Below, piece by piece: positions 1 to 12,700 of a stretch of DNA of 64,000 nt (positions are counted from its first letter, which is position 1; every line of letters starts with the position of its first letter). Under the pieces are notes generated by a model that saw only the letters and a program-made list of their open reading frames with translations, had not been told where the DNA came from and made no database searches. The position numbers were made by a program, and so were the translations under genes. Origin of the DNA: Nautilus pompilius. Taxonomy: Eukaryota > Mollusca > Cephalopoda > Nautilida > Nautilidae. The stretch is taken from contig JACATO010002213.1 in NCBI GenBank assembly GCA_018389105.1, positions 124,001 through 188,000 of the forward strand. The letters are read 5' to 3'.

Positions 1-640
1 GTGTTGTTCTGCCTGTGCTGAGGGGTCAAGCACTCCAGACTTTGGCAGGAAAATCCCTACTACAAGTACTCTTCTTTTTTTTTTAAAGATGTGGGGAGAA
101 TCCTTGCCAGGAAGGTATGCCAAACAGAACTACCCCTGACTAGGAATGAAACTCAAGCCATGAACCTTCCTTTCTAGATATTTAATGACTGAGGCACTGA
201 CCGCCCATCATACATGAAGTAATATGTTTACCATTAATAAGTGTATATTTGTTTTTTTTTTTTAAATGCTCGGGTGACGTCTTCCATTCTAAACAAAATA
301 AAGTATGGGAATGGCAGTGAAAGAAAGTTTGCTGAAAATGCAGCTTTACAAACTTGTTCAAAACATTGAGGTAGTGGGAGAATGCCAGAGTAACTTCCTT
401 ATTTTCCAATAGTATCTGCTAGATTGTATTAGCAAAAGATACATCTACTGTAGATGAGTTTCTTTTTTCTTTGTTTAAATTAATAAAGTGCATTTCCACA
501 AAACCAGCTCCCACTTAAATGTTATTAACTGCCATCTCCATAAGTACCTCCAGTAAACAGACATCTTCTGATGTAGAGAACAAAACCAGAAGCAAACAAA
601 ACTTTATATACATACATACATACAAATATATATATACACT
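1..640. other. Intergenic, downstream of NOP58
   Basis: AT-rich sequence past the 3' end of the NOP58 coding region. It has homopolymer T runs near 68-84 and 250-263 and a TA/CA-rich stretch at about 606-640. The short open frames here have no recognisable similarity and look like chance. I see no gene. Confidence 0.6.
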
Positions 641-646
641 TTTATT
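641..646 (-). terminator. NOP58 polyadenylation signal AATAAA
   Basis: The minus strand reads AATAAA here, 31 nt after the TGA stop of NOP58 at 680-678. A canonical hexamer this close would give a very short 3' UTR. I saw no better hexamer further downstream on the minus strand. Cleavage is expected 10-30 nt further on, near 611-631. This is inferred from position and motif only. Confidence 0.55.
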
Positions 647-677
647 TCAATTTTCACACATCCAAATGAACATAAAT

Positions 678-739
678 TCAGTCATCTTCCTCCTGGGCAC
701 GCTTTTTCTTTTTCTTTTTCTTTCCTTCACCAGGAGTAT
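678..739 (-). CDS. NOP58: NOP58 exon 15 (stop)
   Basis: 62 nt of coding sequence from acceptor GTGTTTAG to TGA at 680-678. Encodes [20 protein letters not shown] poly-lysine run followed by acidic residues is the typical NOP58 ending. Confidence 0.9.
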
Positions 740-3700
740 CTAAACACAAAAATAATTTTTTAAGCCATAATATCATCAAGTGATTTTAACAATAACTTCA
801 TCATCATTTATCATTTACACTAATAACCACTGACAAGATGTCTTTTTTAGACACGGGTATCTGAAAAATCATATGGTGCATTTGGACTGATGAGTCTCAG
901 CCATTCAGCAAGCAGTAACAATGCCATTCTAAAGGTTTAGAGAAGTCATTACCAATTATGATTTGTCATTTTAACAGTATAACATCTGGACATTGATGAT
1001 ATAAATGTATAGATTTATGAGTAACTATCTGACTATTTTAGGTTTTTGTTTTTTTTTTAAAAATCAAGCACCAATTTTCGTATTCCAAATATGTAACTGA
1101 GGCAGATCTTATTTGGATTAAGTTCATCCAAGACCACAAGCAAATAGTCAGGTTAAATCCCAGTCAAGAACAGGCTGCTTCATGAACCTGCATCTTTTCG
1201 TTCTCTCCCCCAGCCATCTGTGTAGAATTTTTCCACACTCTAATTACCTCCCACATTTAAAAATGGAGAATTCTAGTAGGAAATTGTTAGGATGATCAAA
1301 ATCTGAGTGTACTGGCCACTTTCATGTTGATCATAGTTTCTGATGCCAAACTCCTATCTTCCATGCCCAACTAGAGTTCCAGGTCCTAGCCTAACAGTTG
1401 GATGCAACGGAGAATAAAATAACAACAAAATAGCAGGAACCAATTGCAGAATTAAATAATGCTAATTATCATCATTTTACTGTCTTCCATAATTTAAAGC
1501 CAACTGCTTGCCAATAAATTCTAAATTTAACTTATTGAGGCTGAAATATTAACCAATGGCATTTAAAGTTACTTCGTGGTGTTCACTCAATGTAGAGTAC
1601 TTTGGTTGTTCTAGCAATGAAAATGTGGATACTGATAGTGGTGAGTTGTATAGCTACATTTGACTCTGCATCAGTGAGCCCTCATATGGCTTAGAAGCAC
1701 AATCCTCAAAAAGCAACTACACTCAGAACTTCACAGGAATGGCAAGTAGCCAGAGCATCTATCTGTTGTTGTTTCCTACCTGTTTCGACTGTATGATAGG
1801 TGACCCTACTGGGTGTGGTTACTCAATCAGGCCATTTAAGTTTAGCTATGTTTCAGGTACTGTTTCTGTACCCTCTCCATGTGAGGTGAGCAGAGTAGAA
1901 GATGGGATGAAGTATAAAGTAAAGCTAGGTAACTGATGGTTGCACGTGGAGCTAAATTTTTACATGGAAGGTTAGGTGCACCTTCTACAACTCCACACCT
2001 TAGCCCATGCCCACTGGGTCTTAGAGTTACTACTGATTAATGTAAAGTGTACACACATTAGATCATACATAATACTTTGTGGCATTCAGAAATCTCAGCC
2101 TTAATGAACAAAGATGATCGGCAGAAACCACCATAAATAATAATCCATGTTAGATGGTGTTACAGACATCCAAAAAACCATGTCAACTTTGACAGTAGCT
2201 TCACGTAACATGGCTGCAACTTAAAAATAAGATTTGAAAAAAAATTTTTTTTAATTAATGAGAAAAAACAATGGTAAGCAAGTTGTTAAAATTAAGTTAA
2301 TATAAAGAAGCTTATTAAAATCTGTTTTTGCCAAGATTTATTCTACAAAGCTAACTTTTCTAGACTTATTACTTACCACCAAGATCAGGAGCAGATTTTG
2401 TTTTCACAACTACATTACTGACATCTGCAAAATTAAAAAAAAAAAACAGAAATTAAGTATACAAAAAGCACTAAATCTGTCCAAAAATTTAATATGTACA
2501 ACCAATAATTTTTCACACAACTTCATATATATTCATGCAAAGAGATAGCATAATCTTACAAATTCAGAATAATGTAACAATATATTATATTATCAACATC
2601 ATTCATATAAGTTCACTAAATTGTAATATACAAGCACGTGTACCCTTTAAGATAATGTTTAAGTTATATTTCCTGGTTGGTTTTTGTTTTTGTAGTTAAA
2701 GAACAATTAAATTATAGCATGACAATAATAAAAACAAAGCCTGAGCAATATCTTAGATTTAAATATTCTACTTTTCTACTCTTCTTGTCAAACACTTCTT
2801 CTGATTTTCAGGATCTAAGCATGTCTCACGGCATTGAGCTAAAGAGGAGGAGGAGAGAGCCAAACCTGCAGAGCCTCCACCACACGCACCAGAGAACCCT
2901 GCTATAACTCTCCATTTAAATGTGGGAGAAACCGGGACAACAGGGAAAACCCCACACAAACAGTTGCCAGGGAGGTAGCCCAAGCTGAGTAAGCCCCAGT
3001 TTGATTCAAACTCACCCCCACAACACACGGCAGTCTGGTAATCTACTGCTAGACCACCAGCTGCCCCCAAAATTCTACTTTAAAAAAATCTTGAACCCGT
3101 AACCATATTTTCAAACTCCAATCCTCTTTTAAATGTTGCAACCACACAATATATACAACCATACTTGCATGGAAGTGTTTTAGTTTGATGCGGGGATGTG
3201 TAAACCTTAAGAATAGTAACTGCATCAGATATGGTAGTCTATCTTTCAAGTTCAGTTACAAACCACAACTTTTCTCAACTAAGGCTACTTTTCTCGGAGT
3301 TTCCCCAGAAACTCTTGAGAGGTATCAAACCAACTTAATTTTGTTTCCATGCATTCACTAATTTATAAAGTGTGAAAAATATGAATAATACAGTGCCAAA
3401 CGTAGTTAAAGCAAAGTTCAGGAATAAATCTATAAGGGCTAAATTTTTCCACCCCACAGCCCTGTCCTTTTCTTCCAAAATCGAGTGATGAATCTATGTT
3501 TCAGTTATCTCTTTTGCTGCAAAATGTGATCAGCCACAGCAATCATGAATAAAATACACAAACACAGATGGGAAGCAATTTTTGTTTTCATTTTTTTAAA
3601 ATCAAAGATAGAATGTGTGGCCTGGCAATATGGAGCTTGCTTTCATATCCACTAGCAAAGAAAAAGTGTTTGCTTACAAATAAAATTCATCAGAAGTAGC

Positions 3701-6700
3701 TCGTATAATTTATTTTTTTTTTCTTCTTCAAGCAATAAATTCAAAACATTCATCTAAAACAAATGCAAAAGTTTTACGACAGGACTGCAGATTATCTCAA
3801 CATCTGAAGCCTTTCCACCATTTTTCACAAATTATGCACACACGTTACATAATTAAAAAAACAAGGTTTGTTTGGGATGTGAAATTAAATTCCTTTACCT
3901 GGATTAGAATCGGATTTCTTCTTTTTTGCTGGTTTTACATCTGGTTCTTCAGCTTTCCTTTTAACGCTGGCCGATAAAGTTGAGTCTTGTTTCTGGTTGT
4001 ATGTTTGGACAAAGCTATTTGGGGGGGAAAGAAAAAAATAGTCAAAAATTCGTTTTAATTTTCAAAAAAGCTTTATGATTTCTAAAGATGATACGAGGTG
4101 AGCGAGAGAGAGAAATTATGAACCACGTCAAAGACAGAGCTCCGCTGAATTGAAAAATGAAAAGTAAAGCCCAGAAACTGCATTCTCCTTTTTAATATTA
4201 AATTATTCAGACATGAAAGCTCCACTGCTGGTCTGGCAAGAAACTTATTTTGCACCCTTTCAAGTTCCATTGTGTCTCTCTCTCTCTCATGTGCAAATAT
4301 TATTCTTTTACATAAAAAAAAAGATACCCCTCACAGCTTCCAGCCGCTCACAGGTTATTGCAATCATGTTCTTTCAAATCAAATTTACAAGAGGCTTGTA
4401 TTAAATAAATAATCCTGTTTGAAAAAAATTATTATCATAAGTTCATATTACAATTAACCTGTAATTATTGACTTACCTCTTGTTTTCATATTTATCCCAT
4501 TTTGCTTTGCCTCTTCCAGAACCACTTGCCAGGCGATTCTGCAAAGTAATATTTAAGAAATATCATTTTTTAAAATTTAAATATTTTTGCTACATTTCAT
4601 TTTCCTTAAACGTTAAAGGATAAATTACACAGATCCTGATTAGTGGAACTGCTAAAAAATAGTTGTTGTTTAAAAGCCCAGTTCTAACACAGGATTTCAT
4701 CAACTTTTTAGAAAAGTTAAAAAAAAAAAATACATTCCAGAATTTTATACATTAATCTGTTGAAGTCCAGAGCATAGACAGGTGTTTGTTTATCAACTGT
4801 ATCAATGACAGAGCACTGTAGAAACCACATAAGGTTTTCTTTAATGAGAACACAACATTCCTACGAGAGCAGGCTGTTACACGCGCGCACAGCCAATCAG
4901 TCGTGAGACAGACCTAATCAAAGGTCCTGCCATAGCAAAATAAATGGAATGTTAATCCAGAAATAATTACAAAAAAAAAGGGGGGGTAAGATTGATAACA
5001 GTAGTTTTGTTGTTTTTAAGTTTTCTTAAGTCTTAATAACTAAAAAAATCAATAATTCAAAAGCATCCAAACCCTGGCAAACATATACTTTTGTTTTGTT
5101 ACTAAAAGATACAGTTACCCAAATTACCATACATGGTTGAAGGAAAGACAATATGAAGTGACCTACCAAACCAGACCGACCCCATCCCTCCCAAAATTTC
5201 TGGAGATTCCATCAGGTGCAGCATTTAGAAATCTGGACAAAGCTAAAATACCAATTCAACAGTTACTGGTGTTTTATTGACGGCATAAACTTGTTGCATT
5301 GGCAAATGACACAAACCATCTGTATGAAAGTGAGATAAAGCAGAGGCCAGAACTGTCAATATGCAATCTATTTTTTTCTGAAAATGCCAACAAACTGTTT
5401 CAATTGAGAACAAATTGGTTTGAAGTAGTTTTAATCACATCACACAAGTAGAGTGAAGTGTGCATGTTTCCAATGTAAGAACACATACAACACTTAGAAG
5501 GACAGTCATCTTTCTTGTATACATCTATTACTAAATATATTTTGAAAAGATTCAGATGATCACACCCCCCCCATATCCCACAATGAAGCAACAAATTGTC
5601 AAGAAATGGTTTATACAACACTAATAAAAGTATATGTTTGCTGCCACACGCATTAACCATGTAGTCAAACCACATTATTATAAGATGGCCTGCTCTGGTT
5701 CAGATATGTAGTGCATCAGTTTAGTTCCAGTTCAGAAAAAGAAAATTCTGGAGCTGTTTTCATACACATTCTGGTCCATGACCATCATTTTGGCATTGTT
5801 AAGCAGCGTCAAAGAAAACAATAATCCCATCGACATCGTGCTAGACAATGCAAATTTCTATTCTGATTTAAGTCACTAACTTTTTACAAAACAGTAAATA
5901 TAATCAACTAGGGAAACAAAACCACACGAGACTTTTGAAAATAATATTGCAATAAATAACCATAATGTCCTCCAGAATAAACTTTGTCATGTTTGTTCTT
6001 TGTGGGGGCAGCTTAACTTAGGACCAGAGCAATCACGTTTCGTTGTAAGTTGTGTTGATGGAACACAATGTGACTTAGCCAGTTTGTCCAGTTCAAGTTG
6101 ATTGTTGCTTTGCCGATGACAGTATTTCAAAATGTTTTTAGTTAATGCTCATGAGTAAAAAAAAAAAAAAAAAACCTAATGTTATTTCACTAGATTCTCT
6201 CTCCTGCAGCAGCAGCTTAAGTTTGTCATCTTCCCTCATTGGTATTTATTAACCTTCCTACCTGCTGTTTGACGGTTGCTTGTCTGCCGGTGAGCTTTGG
6301 TGTTGCATTTTTCTTTCTCAAATAATAACAGCTGGTACCTTAAGTCAAGAAGGGCTGCAGCAAGTAGTTTTATTTAAGCAGAAATCTTTCCCTTCTTTTC
6401 ATTGAGTTCAGCAGGCTCTCCAAGAAAAATGTTGACACTTTTGAGGTTTCAAACTGACAGTTCAGCCATATGCCATACAAGTCCCCCTTAACTGTCTGTT
6501 CTAACACGGGCCTTTTCAGGTTAGTGGACAGGATGAACAGAAGCCGCAAAAAGGCAAAATGATCAAGTTTGTAATTGGTTCAAACTACTTCATGGTTCCA
6601 ATCCGAGTCAACCCCCTGGTGTTTATTTAATGTTTTAAACAAGGTTCACAAAATTTAATGAACACATGCAAATTTTTTTTAAATAACCTTTTTATTTTGT

Positions 6701-9700
6701 GCAGCACAAGCGTTAACAGCTATTAGTTCTTAAATATGGAAAGTGATTTCAAAGCTCTACCACAAGGTATCGGAATGCCTAAATAAAACAAGCAGATAGC
6801 AATCACATCTAAGGCATTATGGATGGAGGAGGCCTTTCCCAAAGGCAGGTCGCAGTTCATCTCAGTATCTTGTTATCAAACCTACAGGCACCACCAGGGA
6901 TAGGCCTGCTCAATCTTTCATTAGTTACCCTGTGCATCAGCAACACACACACGCACAAACAGCTACATCCTCTACAAAATTCTAACTTTGTGCACAGAGT
7001 GCAGCAGAAAACATAAGGAACAATCCAGAAAGCAAGCAGCCTGTAAACGAAGTATTGGCCTGCTGGAACCCTGGTGGGACTGGTGTTGTCAATGACCAGA
7101 TAATCTCTTGGTGTTCTTTTTTAACCGTCACACAAGCAGACAAGATTCCACTGTACTTCTGTTGTGTGTTTCTCTTGTTTAAACTGAAATTTAAAAAAAT
7201 AGGGGGGGGGACCCAAAAGACCCACTCAAAGGGGTCGGTCAGAGCACGTGGAAAGAACAACAATTTCAGCATCTGCACACTCAAAGATTAAGTATAGACT
7301 TTCAGTCTTACAATTGGAAAACTGAATATGTTGTCATTTTTCTTTTTTCTTTACACTCACTTTTCCTTCCTCGATCTGCCGCAAACGTCTCTCCAGTTTT
7401 GCTCGATGCTCCATGCCCAATTCTGTATTGTCGCCCTCGCCAAGAGCATCATATCGTATAGCCAAAGCTGCCTTAGCTGCCAGTGTTCGGGACATCTATA
7501 ATCAAAATATCTCTTAAATAACAAAGCAACAACTATGCATACCTCACCTGTCTAATTTCAGTTTTAAAACATCAAATCTAGAATTAATTAATTACATATC
7601 TAAAGATTGTGTCCTTACCCAGGTTAGACAGCATATCATCACAAGTGGTCTCAGCCAATTTCCAGGTACAGTAAGCAACCTGTTATCTGACTCTAATGGG
7701 ACCTGAAGATAGTCAGACACCTGGATAGACTTTTTAAACAAGTGTTGCTGCTTATCCAACAACTTTTTTTGGTTTTTCCCTTACTAAGAACTAGCCAAAC
7801 TATTAACAGTGTTATTAAATGACAAATTGCAAGGATTACAATTACCATCATTGGTGTAATTCTCTAGCAAGGGAGAATACAAATGATCAACAAGCAAAAA
7901 GGGTAAAGGATGCTAACAATCTGACAAGTAGTACATGAACTATAAAGGTAAAGGTTGGATAGTCAAAAATAAACTGATATTCGCAAATTTTAACCAAACA
8001 AGCTGGTTATCTGGAGGTCCGATAACAGATCGCTTACTGTATGGTCAAATACCTACTTAGCTACTTGCATTACAACTTTATAGAGCTGGAACTGGTGAAA
8101 ATTTGTATTATTTTCAGTTTCATTAATGAACAAGAAACAATTAATCTGATAAGCAATGAGAACAAGTAAACCAACAAACAAGTCATCAAGCAAAGACTTA
8201 TCCATTGACAGCTAAGAACCACAAGGCTATAATAGCCATGTAATTCAGCATGTTAAGGCACAAAAAATCAAATATATAGACTATAGATAAACAGTTTTAT
8301 AACAAACCTTTTATTTTTTTTAAATATTGAATTATGAACAGGTAGACTGTTTATTAACCCAACTGTTGACATAGAGGTGCCAATAATGGTTCAATTTTCT
8401 TAATTTCCTCACCGTTGTTACTTTTGACAATAAGTCTGCCAAACTTACTCCAATAATCCACAATGGATGGCACAGAATTACAGTTATGATTACTGTTATA
8501 GACGCTTTCGTCTTTCTGATAGTGTCCACCCAGGTGCTGTCAGCTCTGCCCCCAAACCCTCTGGGTCTGTGCAGCATAGTGGTTAGTCTCTCCAGCCGTT
8601 TGGTGGAAGAAATACTCTGGTATCAGCACTCAAAAACTTCACATCACTAGAAGGAAAGGATTCACTGCTGGATTCCATCACGTATCAAATAATTAAACTG
8701 GCTGGCTAATGCATGTAGTTCATGCTAGTAGCTTCATTAGTAAAACCACTTTCACAAGAAAACAGTGATACAATAGCCAGAAGTGATAATGTGGGCCAGC
8801 ATCCTTTTACATGTACTGCCTATAGTATAGATAGTAATGGTTACTAAATGGGACATCAATGCCTGGCTGTTTTTGGTTGACTTGAACAAGGGATGCTTTA
8901 ATCCTGATTCTCAACCCACAATATTGTATATATATATATATATTATATATATTAGTCTTGCAAAAATTAATGTTAGCAAATTCAAATTTATTGTTGAAAT
9001 GACATTTATTCAATTAGTTAGTTGTGCAAAATGTGTCTTCCTTCAACACTCCTTGAACATGCTATTCCACAATCCCACAGCTTTATTTGATTTCCTTAAA
9101 ACCTTCCCCCTGTTTTAGAGAATGCCTACTCTTATGAGCTGCACTTGTTTATATTTCTTTCTTAAAAATTAATAAGACCCAACTTACTTTGCCCTTGACC
9201 TTTGGATTAGCCTGCCCAACAAGAGAGGCATGGTAGATCAGACCATATTTAGGAGTCTCGTTCTTGGTCTTCAATGCTCTAAACAGAGCCTTCTCAGCTC
9301 CCAGAATCTGAACTGTAGATGATGGGTGTTTTGCCAGATTTAGCAAGGAGCCTGTTAAGTAAAAAGACAACAAAAAAAATCAATCAAAAATGATGCTGAT
9401 GACAAAGATAAAAACAAACCTGTATCATGTGGACCTAGAAAAATTATTTTCACACTTTAAAATGACTCTAACGGAACAATCCATGCATTCCCTACTTAAA
9501 TTTTCATCAAATTTTAGCATTCAAAAGAAGAGATTTTATACATTTCTAATTCTTCTTCAATCTAACATGAATTTTTCCTGACACATCTTTACTCATTGTC
9601 ATTTTACTATAAGCACTATAATGAATACTGGTCTCAACAATAAGCCTTTGTTTTGAGTGTTAACGTAGGATCACCCGACTGAATAAGTTCTAATCTTGCC

Positions 9701-12700
9701 AATTTTCCAGGATGTTTATAAATGCGTGAACCGGCTGAAACAATGCAATCGCAAATTTCTCCAAAGTTTTTGGTGTAGACAGAGTAAATCATTGATAGGT
9801 TTTTCTCAATTTTCAGGCTTTGTTGAGAGGTATCAGCTCAGAGGTTGTGATGAAGCAAACAAGCATCCCAATGTGTTTCTGCAATCTGTCAACGTATACT
9901 TGAAAAACATGCACACACACACACACAAAATAAATAAAATGATACAAAATATTGGTTCCAACTGCTGCCTGGGGATATACTGGACTCATGAAAATTTGAT
10001 GGGCAATTATTAAAGCCAAGAATCTGCTAAAAATATTTCAATAAAATTAAAACCTTTGTACAATCCACCACAGTAGCCAGTGCATCACTATGTGAGAGCC
10101 AAATGATAATGAAAACATTACTGAAGCAAATTTTACTCAGTTGCTTGAGAGAAAGAAAAACAAAAGAGCCAAAATGTGCAATTCAGCTTCTGATAATGTA
10201 TGTAGCTTGCCATCTTTAGCATTCAATCTCTTCTACAGACAATACACAATGATTGCCACAAGAATTTCAAACAAATGCATGGGAAAGCATTGGTCTTGTA
10301 GTAGAAAGACCTAACATGGTTAAAGCATAGCAAATTATCTGACAGAATCACTTCAAGTTCATCAGAGTACCATGTGATCATATGCAACAATCTCATGCTC
10401 AAACAAGACAATATCCTGTAACTGCTGCACAAACAGCCAGGATGTAGGTCTATAAAGAGATGCATCAACAAACAATAAGCAAAGATCATGAATAAATAAT
10501 CCATCTTCCTCGCTTCAGATACTTCAGTAAGTAGGCTACAACTGATTTTCATGTGCTGAAATATTCCTAAAGAAAGAATTGTTGAATTTTTAAATAGCTT
10601 TCCAGGGCTGAAGTGGTGTTTATTGAAGCACAAGTCTCAATTAGTTAGAATCAATAGGTTTTTAATTTTTCTTCCGTTTCAGAAGATATTGGAAAAAGAG
10701 AGAAAATTCAGCTTTTAAAAGTTTGTTTGTTTTGTAAATAATCAAGATCAACCAATAATCTAAAAAAAAAAAGTAATTTGCAAAACCTCTGCAGCCATAG
10801 TTAAAACAAACTATTAAGCATTGATAATACCACACCGCACCAATGTCTAAATAATTTCTGAGAAACCAATTCCAATTTTTTTCCTCCCAACAAGCAAAAA
10901 CTTTGATATAGTCACATGGACTTCAGAATTTGGTATAAAAACAATATAGGTTGTTGAAACACCTATCTTCAAACACTGATCTCAAATCCTAAAACCTCAA
11001 ATTCTTAAGAGATTCTCAATGCAGAAAAATACCACAATACAAAAAGATTCCAGACAACCCTTGTATAAGCACCTTTAGATTCGGAGTGGCCCGCGTTTTT
11101 TTTTGTTTAATTATAAAGGAATGTCACTTCAATGCAAAATAAACTTTCTTTCTCTGAGCAAAAACATCATAGTGTTCAAACTTATAGTCAAACATATAAG
11201 CAACAGACAGAAAGAATCTGAATACATAATAGCAAGTACAAAGCTAACATTTGTGTTTAATGAGATGCTTCAACATATAAATAACCTTTGTTTTTTGTAA
11301 AGAATATAAACAACTCATCCAAACTAAAATTAAGTTGACATCACCTCAGAGGTAGTGACAAAACATGAAAGATTCTGTTTGCATTTAACTACATCACTGG
11401 CAATGCCATCAAAAACCGGTCTAGATGTAACTAACTATTTCACCCTTTTACTTCTGTCATCAATAAGAATTTTTCAAAAACTACACTGATATTATAATTT
11501 TATTAACTTTTCCTTGAAAGGTAAAAAGGTTAGAATTTTTGCTCTGCAGAGATTTTCAGTGTTTAGGTAAATGAGTTTTAAAACATCTAAAAAATAAAAC
11601 ATACACAAGAAATAACAAACATTTGAAAAATGTTTTAGAATTAAAAATGCAATTTTAAGAGTTTGTACTCTGGCAGATCTTTAAGCAGAGACAACTATGG
11701 TAAAAGTGACATCTCTAGTAAAGGATGCAACTACCATGTACTGTATTTTTTCAGTGTATAAGTCATACTTTTCCTGCAAGGGTCTGACTATCGACTTATA
11801 TATGGATGAAATCATGATACTGGGAACATGGGACCTTTAAGTACCAAGGGGAAATTTATGTACGATTGTACGTGCGTGCGTGTGTGTGGGTGCATGCTTA
11901 CTCAGATTCAGTTACCTCCCTTTTATTTAGTGCTTCGGGGACACACATTGTTAGGGGAGCTTCAATTCACCAAAGTTGAAAACAAAACAAGCAAACATCA
12001 ACCCTTACTTGAAAATGCCTGCTATAAAGAAAAAGAAAGCACATACTGTGACTCTTAAACTGGGAGTGGTGAATTTTTCTGAAAACAACAGCGGAAGTAT
12101 GGCAGCAGAACAACAGTATGGCGTTAGTGAGAAATGTGTTTGCAATTGGCAAAAGGCAAAGGATTCGTTACAACAGACTGAAAAAAGCATAAAAGCATAA
12201 AAGCAAACTGTGGTTGTAAAGCTGGATGGGTCAATGTTGAAGATCAGCTTGAAGACTTTGTTTTGACACAATGTGCTGCATGTCGTGGACTAAATAGTCC
12301 AATTATGAATGAAAGGCAAACAAATCACCAAAGAATCAGATTACCAAAGTTTAAAGGGAATCTGTCATGTTGTTTTTGTTTTATGAAAAGAAAAGGATGT
12401 AGCATTCGTCAACGCATAACCACAGCGCAAAAACTACTAGCAGATTTTGAGGAAAAGCTTGAACATTTTTGTAAGTTGTAAGTTCATATGAAATGAGATT
12501 AAAGAGAATGCCATAAACTTAACCAATATAATAAATATGGACAAAGTTCCTTTAACATTTGATATACACTGCTGTTTTATAAACCTGATAGAAATGTTAT
12601 CCTGTTATTACTGTGCAAAAGTACAATCATATCATCGACCTATATGTGAATGAAGGCGTGGAAAACAGGAAAATTAACCTATTTGACTTATAACCCAAAA

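Noticed and set aside
8114-8188. Second box C/D-like pair in NOP58 intron 10 (TTGATGA ... CTGA, minus)
   Set aside because: Box C lacks the purine at its first base, and no terminal stem or internal C'/D' boxes are seen.
10223-10633. 136-aa open frame on the minus strand in NOP58 intron 9
   Set aside because: No recognisable domain, and no exon-like signals linking it to NOP58; likely chance or an unrecognised decayed repeat.
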